NCBI GenBank assembly: GCA_964535315.1
Contig: CAZHTS010000004.1
Span: forward strand, 39,703-103,702
Direction: 5' to 3'
Source of the DNA: CAZHTS01 sp964535315
GTDB taxonomy: Bacteria; Chloroflexota; Anaerolineae; Anaerolineales; Anaerolineaceae
Length of the DNA: 64,000 nt
Below the pieces are notes generated by a model. The model saw nothing but the letters and a program-made list of their open reading frames with translations, was not told the DNA's origin and searched no databases. This document shows positions 49,879 through 58,794 of this stretch, in pieces. How positions within the stretch are numbered: the stretch's first letter is position 1; the number at the start of each line of letters is the position of its first letter. The position numbers were made by a program, and so were the translations under genes.

Positions 49879-51065
49879 ACGCTTCTGCTTCTCGCCCGGT
49901 CATCAAAACTGGTAGTGACGCCGATCTGGCGTTTGTGCTGGTGGTACTGGCCTCTTACTTCGCAACCTTCAGCGCATTGCATGAGGCGCGGGCAATTGAA
50001 ATTGTTTTGATGATTGGTCTGGGAACGGCGTACATCTTGTTGGGGATTTATGGTTATGCTTTCTGCGCCCGCCGTCCAGAAGTGGGTGTGTCGTTGGTTT
50101 ACTTCGCTATACAGATTTTTCTGGGCGGTTGGATCGTTTATCTGGGGAAGGGGGCAGGTTTTAATGCGTTGATTCTGTTGCCGTTGGCGGGCCACAGTGT
50201 GGTGTTGCTCAGCGGGCGTTGGATGTACTTTGTCAACACGGTGATTGTGGCGGCTTATGTGGGCGCAGTACGTTATTTCAGCGGTGGCTGGGATCAGGTC
50301 GCCCGTGATTTGCCCACCTTTGTGGCGGGGCTGATTTTCATCATGGTTTTTACCCAGATGGCGGTCAACGAGGAAAAGGCGCGCACCGACGTGGAACGCC
50401 TGGCCAAGAATCTAGAGGAGGCCAATCGTCAATTGAGCGCCTATGCCTTGCAGGCAGAAGAACTGGCCATAGTCAATGAACGTAACCGTCTGGCGCGTGA
50501 AATTCATGATGGGCTGGGGCATTATCTGACCACAGTGCACATGCAAATTCAGGCGGCGCGGGCGGTGATGGATAAGGATCCACAGCAGGCAAAGGTGGTG
50601 TTGGAACGGGCGCAGTCACAGACTTCGGAGGCGTTAATTGATGTGCGCCGGTCGGTGGCGGCGTTACGCAGCGCCCCCGAAGCGGACATGGCGCTGCCTG
50701 AAGCCATCGGTAAGTTGATGCAAAATTGCGAGACGCTGGGGATGAAAGTTTCTATCTCTTTGTTAGGCGAAGGCCGCGCTCTTCCTTCACCGGTTCATCA
50801 GGCGTTGTACCGGGTGGCGCAAGAAGGTATCAACAACATTTGTAAACATTCTCGGGCCAGACGGGTCTGGATCACATTGGATTACTGTAAACTGGATTGT
50901 ATCCGCCTGGTGGTGAAAGATGACGGAGTTGGCCAGGACGGTGCGGCATTGAGCGGTTTTGGTTTACTGGGGGTGCGTGAGCGAATTCAGGCGCTGGGTG
51001 GTGAAACACAATATCAGTCGCTGCCGGGACAGGGATTTACGCTGGAGGTGTGTGTACCAACATGA
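49875..51065 (+). CDS. NarL-type sensor histidine kinase
   Basis: A 396-residue membrane kinase. About six hydrophobic segments (residues 15-165) form a membrane sensor like 7TMR/MASE-type units. A short coiled coil leads to a HisKA_3 domain with phosphorylated His in RLAREIHDGLGHYLT. The ATPase has VAQEGINNICKHSRA (N box), VKDDGVGQD and GFGLLGVRERIQALGG (G boxes). It autophosphorylates and signals to the response regulator whose ATG overlaps its stop. The input signal is unknown. Coupled upstream to the queuosine transporter. Confidence 0.93.
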   Translation: MNASASRPVIKTGSDADLAFVLVVLASYFATFSALHEARAIEIVLMIGLGTAYILLGIYGYAFCARRPEVGVSLVYFAIQIFLGGWIVYLGKGAGFNALILLPLAGHSVVLLSGRWMYFVNTVIVAAYVGAVRYFSGGWDQVARDLPTFVAGLIFIMVFTQMAVNEEKARTDVERLAKNLEEANRQLSAYALQAEELAIVNERNRLAREIHDGLGHYLTTVHMQIQAARAVMDKDPQQAKVVLERAQSQTSEALIDVRRSVAALRSAPEADMALPEAIGKLMQNCETLGMKVSISLLGEGRALPSPVHQALYRVAQEGINNICKHSRARRVWITLDYCKLDCIRLVVKDDGVGQDGAALSGFGLLGVRERIQALGGETQYQSLPGQGFTLEVCVPT

Positions 51066-51721
51066 TTGAGCCGATCCGTATCTTACTTGTGGATGATCAG
51101 GCGCTGTTTCGCGAAGGCCTGCGCACTTTGCTGTCGGTACAGAATGAGTTTGAGGTTGTCGGCGAAGCAGCTAATGGTGAAGAAGCCCTGCGCCTGGCTG
51201 CAGGCAATCGGCCCGATGTGGTCTTGATGGATTTGCGTATGCCTGTTTTGGACGGGGTGACGGCAACGCGCCGCTTGCACGAAAATTTTCCGGATTGCCG
51301 GGTGATTGTCTTGACTACTTTTGATGACGATGAGTATGTTTTTGAAGGGCTGAGAGCCGGCGCCATGGGCTATTTATTAAAGGATGTATCTTCGGAAAAG
51401 CTCTTTGAGGCGATCCGGGCGGCCTGGCGCGGCGAATATTTTATGCAGCCTTCAATCACAGCCAAAGTTATGACGGAATTTGCGCGGCTGTCGCGGCCTG
51501 CTAAAATTCAAGAAGGCGTTCTGGTTGAGCCGCTTTCAGCGCGCGAGATGGAGATTTTGATGTTCGTTGCTTCAGGAGCCAGCAACAGGGAAATTGCCGA
51601 ACAACTGGTGATTTCAGAAGGTACGGTTAAAAATCATGTCACCAGTATTTTGGGCAAACTGGGAGTTAAGGATCGGCTGCAGGCGGTGATTAAGGCAAAG
51701 GAAATTGGTTTGATCCGATGA
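51062..51721 (+). CDS. NarL/FixJ-family response regulator
   Basis: A 219-residue DNA-binding regulator. The receiver has VDDQALFREGLRTLL with acidic pocket, the phosphorylation Asp in VVLMDLRMPVLDGV, and Thr/Lys switches in VIVLTTFDDDEYVF and YLLKDVSSEKL. The LuxR-type HTH is LSAREMEILMFVASGASNRE followed by IAEQLVISEGTVKNHV. Start 51062 overlaps the kinase stop (ATGA) and fits GGAGG further upstream. Cognate partner of the kinase; target genes are unknown, with the next membrane protein having its own promoter. Confidence 0.95.
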   Translation: MIEPIRILLVDDQALFREGLRTLLSVQNEFEVVGEAANGEEALRLAAGNRPDVVLMDLRMPVLDGVTATRRLHENFPDCRVIVLTTFDDDEYVFEGLRAGAMGYLLKDVSSEKLFEAIRAAWRGEYFMQPSITAKVMTEFARLSRPAKIQEGVLVEPLSAREMEILMFVASGASNREIAEQLVISEGTVKNHVTSILGKLGVKDRLQAVIKAKEIGLIR

Positions 51722-51781
51722 TGGCTGGGGTCATGTTTTATTCTGGCGAAGATATGATCTGGCGATGTGACCGCAGGCATA

Positions 51782-51809
51782 TTGTGATAGCGATGAGACA
51801 GAGTATACT
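51782..51809 (+). promoter_or_regulatory. Promoter of the membrane protein at 51845
   Basis: -35 TTGTGA (51782-51787), a 16-base spacer and -10 TATACT (51804-51809), with AAAGGA before the ATG at 51845. Confidence 0.6.
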
Positions 51810-51844
51810 GAAGGCGATCTTAATCGTATAAAAGGAATTCGTTT

Positions 51845-52696
51845 ATGGAAGCGATAGATCCAAATTCTTCGGTTGAGCGCTCAATTAATTATTATTTTGT
51901 GGCGGGCGTCATCCTTATCCTGATCGGCGGCGTCTATCTGGCGGATCAATTTTTCCACACCGGTTGGTTGCCCTGGATTATCTTGCCGGTGATTGCGCTT
52001 TTGTTTTTGATTGGTGGTGGCCGGTTGCATAAAATTGGTCTGATCATCCCTGGCGGGCTTTTGGGCGGGGTGGGGATCGGTTTGTATTTCATGTTTTATC
52101 GCTTGCCGCAGGCGGGGTTGGCTGAGCGCAGCGGCGTTTTTTTGCTTGCATTTGCCGGGGGATGGCTGCTGATCACCCTGCTGTCTGCCCTGTTTACCCG
52201 GCGGCCGGCCTGGTGGGCCGCCATACCTGCTGCGGCGCTGGCGTTTGTGGGGGCGTGTCTGGTTTTTACCGATTTGCGCCTGGTAGATTTTGTCTTGTAT
52301 CTGGTTACCGGGCTGGGTATTATTTTGTTGGTGACGGGGGGCGTTACCCGTTTATTTGGTTTGATCATCCCGGGTTGTCTGCTGGTAGGAATTGGGCCTG
52401 GGATTTACCTGGCCTGGGGTACCAGTAATGAGCCCAACGGCCTGACACAGACCGGTGTTATGCTGGTTTGTTTTGCGTTGGGCTGGGGGTTGATTACACT
52501 CTTTTCACGGGTTGTAACCGTAAAATTTGTCTGGTGGCCTTTAATCCCTGGGGGTATTCTGGCGATGGTTGGCTGGGGGTTGTATATCGGCGGCAATCCC
52601 GATAATGCGTTGAGTTTCATCGGCAATACCGGTTCGGTCGGGCTGATCATTTTTGGGTTGTATTTGTTATTGTTGCGCAAGGGTATCCATCGTTAG
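51845..52696 (+). CDS. Multi-pass membrane protein of unknown function
   Basis: A 283-residue protein with about nine hydrophobic segments and almost no soluble part. Short repeated blocks are visible: LILIGGVYLADQFFHTGWLP, GGLLGGVGIGLYFMF, LITLLSALFTRRPAWW, LLVGIGPGIYLAWG, LITLFSRVVTVKFVWWPLIP and LAMVGWGLYI. These suggest three related helix-pair repeats, similar to DUF5668-type membrane proteins. It has its own promoter just after the response regulator gene, so it may be a target of that system, but that is only inference. Confidence 0.6.
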   Translation: MEAIDPNSSVERSINYYFVAGVILILIGGVYLADQFFHTGWLPWIILPVIALLFLIGGGRLHKIGLIIPGGLLGGVGIGLYFMFYRLPQAGLAERSGVFLLAFAGGWLLITLLSALFTRRPAWWAAIPAAALAFVGACLVFTDLRLVDFVLYLVTGLGIILLVTGGVTRLFGLIIPGCLLVGIGPGIYLAWGTSNEPNGLTQTGVMLVCFALGWGLITLFSRVVTVKFVWWPLIPGGILAMVGWGLYIGGNPDNALSFIGNTGSVGLIIFGLYLLLLRKGIHR

Positions 52697-52712
52697 TTAA
52701 TATATGTTGAGG

Positions 52713-52718
52713 TATAAT
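52713..52718 (+). promoter_or_regulatory. -10 element before the small membrane protein
   Basis: TATAAT 57 bases before the ATG at 52775. The -35 is weak. Confidence 0.4.
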
Positions 52719-52774
52719 ACCCGGGGTCTTTGCATAAGATCTGTGTGCATGAATTTTGCTCAAGGAGAATTTTG

Positions 52775-52999
52775 ATGAATTGCTACGTCGTCTTAGGGTT
52801 CGCTTTTTACAAACAGATGATGTATCTGGATCCGTCGTCGGGGAGTTTCCTGCTGCAACTGTTAGCTGCGGCGTTGTTGGGCGGTGGTTTTGCGATTAAG
52901 ATGTATTGGAAGAAAATTAAAGCCCTGTTCACAGGGAAAAAGGAAGATCCGTCAGCCCCCGCCATCGCGCCGAGCGAGGACGATCATGCCAGCCAGTAA
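52775..52999 (+). CDS. Small membrane protein paired with a methyltransferase
   Basis: A 74-residue protein with one or two hydrophobic segments (NCYVVLGFAFYKQMMYL and SGSFLLQLLAAALLGGGFAI), then a basic KMYWKKIKALFTGKKE stretch and an acidic tail. AAGGAG lies at 52762-52767, fixing the start. It overlaps the methyltransferase gene by 14 bases. The YLDPSSGSF...LLAALLG pattern recurs in small proteins beside cell-surface or lipid-modifying genes. Function unknown; it may anchor or stabilise the downstream enzyme. Confidence 0.7.
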   Translation: MNCYVVLGFAFYKQMMYLDPSSGSFLLQLLAAALLGGGFAIKMYWKKIKALFTGKKEDPSAPAIAPSEDDHASQ

Positions 53000-54377
53000 A
53001 CATCTGTCTGCCTCGTTTCGCGATCCCAGCGGTTTTTTGTTCGTTCGTGAAGAACACCTGTACCGTCAGGTCAATCGGGTCTACCAGAAGAATTACGATC
53101 AGTTGATGTCTTCTGGTTTGTACGACCGGTTGTGCAAGAATGGCTGGTTGGTCGCGCATGAGGAAAAGGATGTTGAGCCGCAATTGCCAGAACTGGCTTA
53201 TCGGATTCTGGCGCCAGAACGTGTTCATTTCATCTCCTATCCATACGAGTGGAGTTTTTCGCAACTTAAAGATGCTGCACTGTTGACGCTGGAGATTCAA
53301 AAACTGGCGATGGAATATGGCATGTCCTTGAAAGACGCCAGCGCCTATAATATCCAGTTTCATCGGGGGCGACCGGTATTGATCGATACACTCTCGTTTG
53401 AAATCTACCCCGAGGGCAAACCCTGGATTGCCTACCGCCAGTTCTGCCAACATTTTCTGGCGCCGCTGGCCTTGATGGCTTTTTGTGATATCCGCCTGAA
53501 CCAGCTGCTGCGAGTGTATATCGATGGGGTGCCGTTGGATATGGCCAGCGCCTTGCTGCCGTGGAAGACGCGTATGAACTTTGGGTTGTTGACCCACGTT
53601 CATACCCATGCGGCTGCACAAAAGCGGTATTCAAACAAAGATGTGAAGGCAATTGCCAGCGGTCGCCAGATTGGTCGGATGGCTTTTCTTGGGCTGATTG
53701 ATAGTCTTGAAAATACAGTACGCGCCTTGAACTGGACGCCGGCTGGCACGGAATGGGCCGACTACTACGACGCTACCAATTATAGCCAGGCGGCCTTTGA
53801 GGAAAAGCAGCGGCTGATTGCCGCAATGTTGCAGCGTATTCAACCACAGACGGCGTGGGATCTTGGCGCTAATACCGGATTATTCAGTCGTCTGGCCAGC
53901 CAGATGGGAGTAAAGACACTGGCATTGGATATTGATCCCAGCGCAGTCGAGAAAAATTATCTGGATTGCAAAAAATCGGGTGAACGCAACATGCTGCCGT
54001 TGGTGATGGATTTGACCAACCCCAGCCCGGGAATTGGGTGGGCGAACGAGGAGCGCGATGGTTTTGCTCAGCGCGGCCCGGCCGATGTGGCTCTGGCGTT
54101 AGCGTTAGTGCATCATCTGGCGATCTCAAACAATGTTCCTTTACCCGACCTGGTTGATTTTCTGGCGCAGCTAGGCAAATGGCTGATTGTCGAATTTGTT
54201 CCCAAAGAGGATTCGCAGGTGCAGCGTTTGTTGTTGACGCGTGAAGATATTTTCCCGCATTATAATCGCGAGGATTTTGAGCGGGCGCTTTCCGAGCGGT
54301 ATCATGTGCGCGAGACGCATGATATCGAAGGTACACGGCGTACGCTTTACTGCCTGGAACGAAAAGCGGTGTCGTAA
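52986..54377 (+). CDS. Class I SAM-dependent methyltransferase
   Basis: A 463-residue enzyme. Residues about 1-270 form an N-terminal region unlike common methyltransferases (VNRVYQKNYDQLMSSGLYDR, KDASAYNIQFHRGRPVLIDT), followed by the Rossmann core with motif I AWDLGANTGLFSR, LALDIDPSAVEKNYL and ADVALALALVHHLAI. The DASAYNIQF pattern occurs in proteins annotated as nodulation/NoeA-like methyltransferases. The methyl acceptor is unknown. Start 52986 (MPASKHL) has GAGGA upstream and overlaps the previous gene; the longer frame to 52884 is a shadow of it. A terminator follows. Confidence 0.82.
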   Translation: MPASKHLSASFRDPSGFLFVREEHLYRQVNRVYQKNYDQLMSSGLYDRLCKNGWLVAHEEKDVEPQLPELAYRILAPERVHFISYPYEWSFSQLKDAALLTLEIQKLAMEYGMSLKDASAYNIQFHRGRPVLIDTLSFEIYPEGKPWIAYRQFCQHFLAPLALMAFCDIRLNQLLRVYIDGVPLDMASALLPWKTRMNFGLLTHVHTHAAAQKRYSNKDVKAIASGRQIGRMAFLGLIDSLENTVRALNWTPAGTEWADYYDATNYSQAAFEEKQRLIAAMLQRIQPQTAWDLGANTGLFSRLASQMGVKTLALDIDPSAVEKNYLDCKKSGERNMLPLVMDLTNPSPGIGWANEERDGFAQRGPADVALALALVHHLAISNNVPLPDLVDFLAQLGKWLIVEFVPKEDSQVQRLLLTREDIFPHYNREDFERALSERYHVRETHDIEGTRRTLYCLERKAVS

Positions 54378-54387
54378 CCAGAGAAGA

Positions 54388-54427
54388 TCGCCCGCCCGGA
54401 TGGAAACACCGGGTGGGCGAATATTTT
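54388..54427 (+). terminator. Intrinsic terminator after the methyltransferase
   Basis: A 12-bp stem, TCGCCCGCCCGG (54388-54399) with CCGGGTGGGCGA (54409-54420), with one G-U pair and a 9-base loop, followed by ATATTTTT. Confidence 0.8.
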
Positions 54428-54451
54428 TGCGCCATTATGCGCATAGCCAAA

Positions 54452-57199
54452 TCAGTGATAAGGCACAAAAAGTTGACGGATGATCGCAGGCGAGGCGATC
54501 TCGGCGATATTGGTCAGAGCGGTATCTTGGCTGGTTGTCAGGACGCCGGCGACCGCTTGAGCGGGCATGTCAACGATGATCTCAGGCAGCGCATTCCAGG
54601 ATACTCCGTCAAATGAGTAACTGGCGCTGAATACCTTGCCATTGCGCAGGATGCGCACCCACAGCGGGTCGGGGCCTACCGGGATGCTGCTGATTGGTGT
54701 GGCGCTGGCGGATGCAGTGGGGCGATAACTGAACGCCATCTGATTGGAAGTCCCTTTTGCCAGCATGACGAACGGGGCGTCGGCCTGGAGTCCAGAACGG
54801 ATCATGATCCCGCTGCGTGCATTGGCCACGGTCGGGGTGTTGGATACAATTTGCGCCAGCATACCACCGTCCCCGGTTAATGGCTGGTATACAAAGTGAA
54901 ACTGATCGGCGCTTCCAGTTGCCCCGTTTCCGGAGCCGCGCAATTGGAAGGCGGCGCCTGTTGCACAGACCCCGCCCGCGCGTGCGATGACGCCAATGTC
55001 GGCGCTTTGCCATTTCCCCGGCAGATCACCCGTGTAGATGGCGGTATATGTCCGCGGTGTGGCGTCGATCGTGATTTTGCGACTGCGGGGGGCGTCATCA
55101 GACCATCGTGCAAAGCGGAAGCAATTTTGCTGTTCCGGCGCGTCGACGTCCGCGATGGAATTTAGAATGGTCGTCACTGTAAACGGCGTGCTCCCTGCAC
55201 TCCCTTCGTAAGCGAGTTCCAGGCCAGCCGGAACGGTTTCAAAGGTATAGGTGGACAGGTTTGGCACCAGATCGCGGCATTGCGTGTCAGATAACCCGCC
55301 GCTGTCCGTCACAGTCAGGCATACCTCGATCGAGGTGTTATCGCCATGATCGGGCGCCTCGAAACTGCCACTGGCGCCCGCCGCATTGTAGTAGTCGAAA
55401 TGCACGTGTTCAAAATGATGCAGCATCACCGACCATTGTAGATGTTCCCCTGTTAAAGCACCTTCTTCGGGGTCTTCCCCTGCGCCGCTGAGATAAATGG
55501 TGTCGCCGACGCTGTAAGTGGCGTTTTCGCCGGGGGTAATCATGTTGGCGGTTGGCGCATGATTTCCGGCGTAGACTGCCAGTTGGGTGGCAGCAGAGGC
55601 GCCTGCTGTGTCGGTCACAGTCAGGGTGACGGTATAAATGCCGGATGAAGTGTACTGATGGCTTGGGCTGGCGCTTGTTGCGGATGCGCCGTCTCCGAAA
55701 TCCCAGTGGTAGGTCAGCACATTGGCGTCTGGATCATAGGATTGATTGGTAAACTCAACGGTGAGGGGAATGTCTCCTTGATTGGGCGTAGCTTTTGCCA
55801 GCGCAACCGGCGAGTTATTTCCTGCGGCGATGTAGCGTATGCGTTGAATGGTGCTGGAGTTTGACCCTGGATTGTAAGCCACGTAGTATAAATTCGTATC
55901 TGTGCCTGTAATGGTTTGTACCGGACCGCCGCTGGATATATCACTGGCGAACAAATGATAACTGGCTTCTCCGCCTGGGCCAAAGGTCAGATACCCGAGT
56001 GTGTCGCGGTTATAGTCCGACAGAAATAGCGCGCCGTGATACTCTTCCGGGTAGATGTTGGCGGTATAGAAAGATCCAACCTGGACTGAGGAGCTTGTAC
56101 TGGCGTGATCGTACGCATAAAGCGGTGCGGTTACCGCTCCGTCGCCTTGCTGGTAGAGCGTGGCGCAGGTTGCCTGGGTCGCACTGTTATTCTTATAGCT
56201 GGGCTGTTCCGCACTGCTGCCGGTGTTATTGCCCTCATAACAGGGCCAGCCGAAATTTTTGCCAATCCCGGTATTCACTTCTTCCCACGTGTTCCAGCCT
56301 ACGTCGCCAAGATAGGGTAAACCTGTGGTGGGATGGATGGTGAAGCGAAATGGGTTGCGCAATCCCAGATTATAGATTTTCGAACGGTTGCTGTCGGGGT
56401 TGCCATCGTAGAACGGGTTATTGGGCAGCCCCCGGCCGGTGATTGGATCGATGCGAAAAATTTTGCCGGCCATGCTATCGAGTTTCAGAGAGCGCAAGGC
56501 GCGTTTGTCGACAAAATTAAAATGAGCGCCATCGCCATTGCCGACAAACAACGAACCATCCAGGCCAAAAGTTACTGTGCCAATACTGTGTGAAGGGCTG
56601 TCGGAAGGCAGGCAGTCCTGAATGTATGTATTGGTTGCGCTGTCAAAACAGGAGGGCAAATTTACAGTGGTGGTCGAAGCGACATCGCCAATAGAGGCCA
56701 TTGTACTGTTGGCGCCCATGAGGATCACTTCGCTGCCGGCCAGGGCCACATTGGTGTTATTGGGATCGGCGCTGACCCGCATCAGGCGGCTGTTGCGTGA
56801 TCCACTGCCATTATCGGGCGCTCCAGGCGGATCATAAGTATACAAGAGGTACACGTAGGGCGTGTCCGGAAAATTGGGATGGATCGCTACGCCCAGCAAA
56901 CCGCGATCCCAGTAATTATTGACCTGAGACGAGATGTTGATAAATGGTACAGGCAGCAGTGTGCCATTTTCAAATACCCGTACTATGCCCGATTTCTGAC
57001 CGATGAAGATGCGCCCATCGGGGGCGAATGCGATTGTGGTAGGGTAGGTCAGACCTGCAACAACGGTTTCCGTGATAAAGCCGGCAGGAAGCGAGATGGC
57101 GGCCTGCACCTGCCCGGTTGGGGGAATGGACAGGAAGGCGACCAGGGATAACAACGTCAGGGTCAGCAGGGACAAACGGGATGTCTTGTTTGATTTCAT
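54452..57199 (-). CDS. Secreted PQQ-type sugar dehydrogenase with PKD domain
   Basis: A 915-residue exported protein. A signal peptide (LLTLTLLSLVAFLSIPPTGQ) is followed by a glucose/sorbosone dehydrogenase six-bladed propeller (about residues 35-470): AGLTYPTTIAFAPDGRIFIG, DRGLLGVAIHPNFPDTPYVY and ENFG/NFGWPCYEG. A PKD domain (about 480-560, HWDFGDGASATSASPSHQYT) and a second beta domain follow, then a C-terminal concanavalin-like region ending in IIRQLFVPYH. The propeller class oxidises aldoses with PQQ, but calcium/PQQ ligands were not individually checked. The start at 57199 is preceded by GAGGGAG. Control by the LacI-like site is suggested. Confidence 0.85.
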   Translation of the reverse strand: MKSNKTSRLSLLTLTLLSLVAFLSIPPTGQVQAAISLPAGFITETVVAGLTYPTTIAFAPDGRIFIGQKSGIVRVFENGTLLPVPFINISSQVNNYWDRGLLGVAIHPNFPDTPYVYLLYTYDPPGAPDNGSGSRNSRLMRVSADPNNTNVALAGSEVILMGANSTMASIGDVASTTTVNLPSCFDSATNTYIQDCLPSDSPSHSIGTVTFGLDGSLFVGNGDGAHFNFVDKRALRSLKLDSMAGKIFRIDPITGRGLPNNPFYDGNPDSNRSKIYNLGLRNPFRFTIHPTTGLPYLGDVGWNTWEEVNTGIGKNFGWPCYEGNNTGSSAEQPSYKNNSATQATCATLYQQGDGAVTAPLYAYDHASTSSSVQVGSFYTANIYPEEYHGALFLSDYNRDTLGYLTFGPGGEASYHLFASDISSGGPVQTITGTDTNLYYVAYNPGSNSSTIQRIRYIAAGNNSPVALAKATPNQGDIPLTVEFTNQSYDPDANVLTYHWDFGDGASATSASPSHQYTSSGIYTVTLTVTDTAGASAATQLAVYAGNHAPTANMITPGENATYSVGDTIYLSGAGEDPEEGALTGEHLQWSVMLHHFEHVHFDYYNAAGASGSFEAPDHGDNTSIEVCLTVTDSGGLSDTQCRDLVPNLSTYTFETVPAGLELAYEGSAGSTPFTVTTILNSIADVDAPEQQNCFRFARWSDDAPRSRKITIDATPRTYTAIYTGDLPGKWQSADIGVIARAGGVCATGAAFQLRGSGNGATGSADQFHFVYQPLTGDGGMLAQIVSNTPTVANARSGIMIRSGLQADAPFVMLAKGTSNQMAFSYRPTASASATPISSIPVGPDPLWVRILRNGKVFSASYSFDGVSWNALPEIIVDMPAQAVAGVLTTSQDTALTNIAEIASPAIIRQLFVPYH

Positions 57200-57241
57200 T
57201 CTCCCTCTGTAATTTATCATAAAAAAGATAACAATAGTAAT

Positions 57242-57270
57242 ATTATAGGCGCCGATCTCATGAATTGCAA
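57242..57270 (-). promoter_or_regulatory. Promoter of the sugar dehydrogenase gene
   Basis: On the minus strand, -35 TTGCAA (57270-57265), a 17-base spacer and consensus -10 TATAAT (57247-57242). The ATG at 57199 is 43 bases from the -10. Confidence 0.75.
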
Positions 57271-57281
57271 GCGCTTTGCAA
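57265..57281. promoter_or_regulatory. LacI/GalR-like operator candidate
   Basis: TTGCAAGCGCTTTGCAA, with the palindromic core AAGCGCTT centred on CG and outer TTGCAA arms. It matches the general shape of LacI/GalR-family operators. It overlaps the -35 of the sugar dehydrogenase promoter and lies about 25 bases upstream of the MFS -10. Confidence 0.6.
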
Positions 57282-57305
57282 AGGGGAGAGGGGGTGGTTA
57301 TCCAG

Positions 57306-57311
57306 TATAAT
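57306..57311 (+). promoter_or_regulatory. -10 element giving a leaderless MFS message
   Basis: TATAAT ending eight bases before the ATG at 57320, with no Shine-Dalgarno between them. No -35 at the standard distance. Confidence 0.5.
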
Positions 57312-57319
57312 TATGGGTT

Positions 57320-58600
57320 ATGACCCTTATTCCCGAAACAGATCGCACCCGCCGCAATTTCCGTCTGGGGGTTTTGAATGGCGTTTTGTATATATCCGCT
57401 GAAACGTTGCTGGACCCGACGTTGGTGTTGGTGGCTTTCCTGAGCCATCTGACGCAATCTTCACTTCTGTTGGGGATGGTCGTGCCATTGCGCGATGGAT
57501 CCTGGTCGTTGCCGCAATTGTGGGTTTCGGGTTATCTGCAAAGTATCCCGCACAAACTGACGTTGTACCGGCGCCTGTCCATTCTGCGAATGGTATCGTG
57601 GGGGTTGTTGGCGCTAACGATTTGTTTTATTCGCTCTCCGCAGATCTTGCTGGTGGCGTTTTTCGTCTCGTTTGCGTTGGGGTCGCTGGCGTCCGGGCTG
57701 AGCGGGTTGCCTTTCATGGAAGTGGTCAGTAAGACGATCCCGGCCCACCGGCGGGGCGAATTTTTTGCCTGGCGCCTGGGTCTGGGGGGGCTGTTGGGAG
57801 TAGGCGGCAGCGCATTGGTGCGTTGGATGTTGGACCCGGCGAGCAGCCCGTTTGCATGGCCGTATAATTTCGGCTTTTTGAGCGCACTTTTTTGGGCGTT
57901 GGCCTCGATTTCGCTGCTGGCGTTTAATGCCGTCGAAGAAGATGTCGACACTGCGGTGTTGGCGCGCGCTTCCTTTGTGCAGCAGGTTCGCAGGGCGTCC
58001 GGTTTTCTGCGTATAGACAAAAACTTTCGCCGATTTGTGACTCTGCAATCGCTGATGATGGTGGCCGGATGCGCCACACCGTTTTTTGCCGTGTATGTGC
58101 AGCGCTCGTTGGGGGGGCAGGCAGATATGGTGGGAACCTATTTGCTGGTTTTAACGATAACCAATTTGCTTTCCAATGCGTTGTTTGGGCGGGTTTCGTT
58201 GCGGCAGGGCAATCGCAAAGTGATGATCCTGGCGATCGTGGCGGGGATGCTGGTATCCTTGAGCGTTCTGGCGCTGGTGTTTCTGGCGGGGCCGCTGCGC
58301 TTTTCCGGGCTGGTGGCGTCCTGGTGGCTGGCGCCCGTGTTTGTTTTATGGGGACTGCGCGGCACGGGGGCCAGCGTGGCCGGCAACAGCCTGTTGCTGG
58401 ATATTGTCCCCGCCGGTGAGCGGTCGGTGTACATTGGCTTTTACAATTCTTTTCTGGGGGTCATCCTGTTATCGACCAGCCTGAGCGGAGTAATTTTTGA
58501 TTGGTTTGGGTTCCCCTTGTTGGTTGGTTTAACGCTGCTCGCCCATTTGGGGGCTTTTGTGTTGATTTTGCGCACCAAGACCACGCCATATCGCGCATAA
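57320..58600 (+). CDS. MFS transporter
   Basis: A 426-residue membrane protein with about 12 helices. Features include FRLGVLNGVLYISAETLLDP, FLSGLPFMEVVSKTIPAHRR with the GEFFAWR loop, ASGL...LVAFFVSFALGSLA and NALFGRVSLRQGNRKVMIL, a typical inner-loop motif of the major facilitator superfamily. The substrate is unknown. It is divergent from the sugar dehydrogenase and shares its 120-base regulatory region with the LacI-like site, so sugar uptake is possible, but the family is too broad to say. Confidence 0.87.
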   Translation: MTLIPETDRTRRNFRLGVLNGVLYISAETLLDPTLVLVAFLSHLTQSSLLLGMVVPLRDGSWSLPQLWVSGYLQSIPHKLTLYRRLSILRMVSWGLLALTICFIRSPQILLVAFFVSFALGSLASGLSGLPFMEVVSKTIPAHRRGEFFAWRLGLGGLLGVGGSALVRWMLDPASSPFAWPYNFGFLSALFWALASISLLAFNAVEEDVDTAVLARASFVQQVRRASGFLRIDKNFRRFVTLQSLMMVAGCATPFFAVYVQRSLGGQADMVGTYLLVLTITNLLSNALFGRVSLRQGNRKVMILAIVAGMLVSLSVLALVFLAGPLRFSGLVASWWLAPVFVLWGLRGTGASVAGNSLLLDIVPAGERSVYIGFYNSFLGVILLSTSLSGVIFDWFGFPLLVGLTLLAHLGAFVLILRTKTTPYRA

Positions 58601-58794
58601 TTGCCGTCGTCTTTCACTCTTTTTGCGTTGTCAGTTAATGCGCGTAGCCAATATACAATTCAGTAAACCACACACAATCAACCCAACAAAAAGAAAACAA
58701 GGAGCGGCAAACATGGTAACATAGAACCATCGAGCGGCCTCGGGTATTGCCCTAGCCGTTTTGTCAACTTTTATTGTTTTTCGATGGAAACAGG

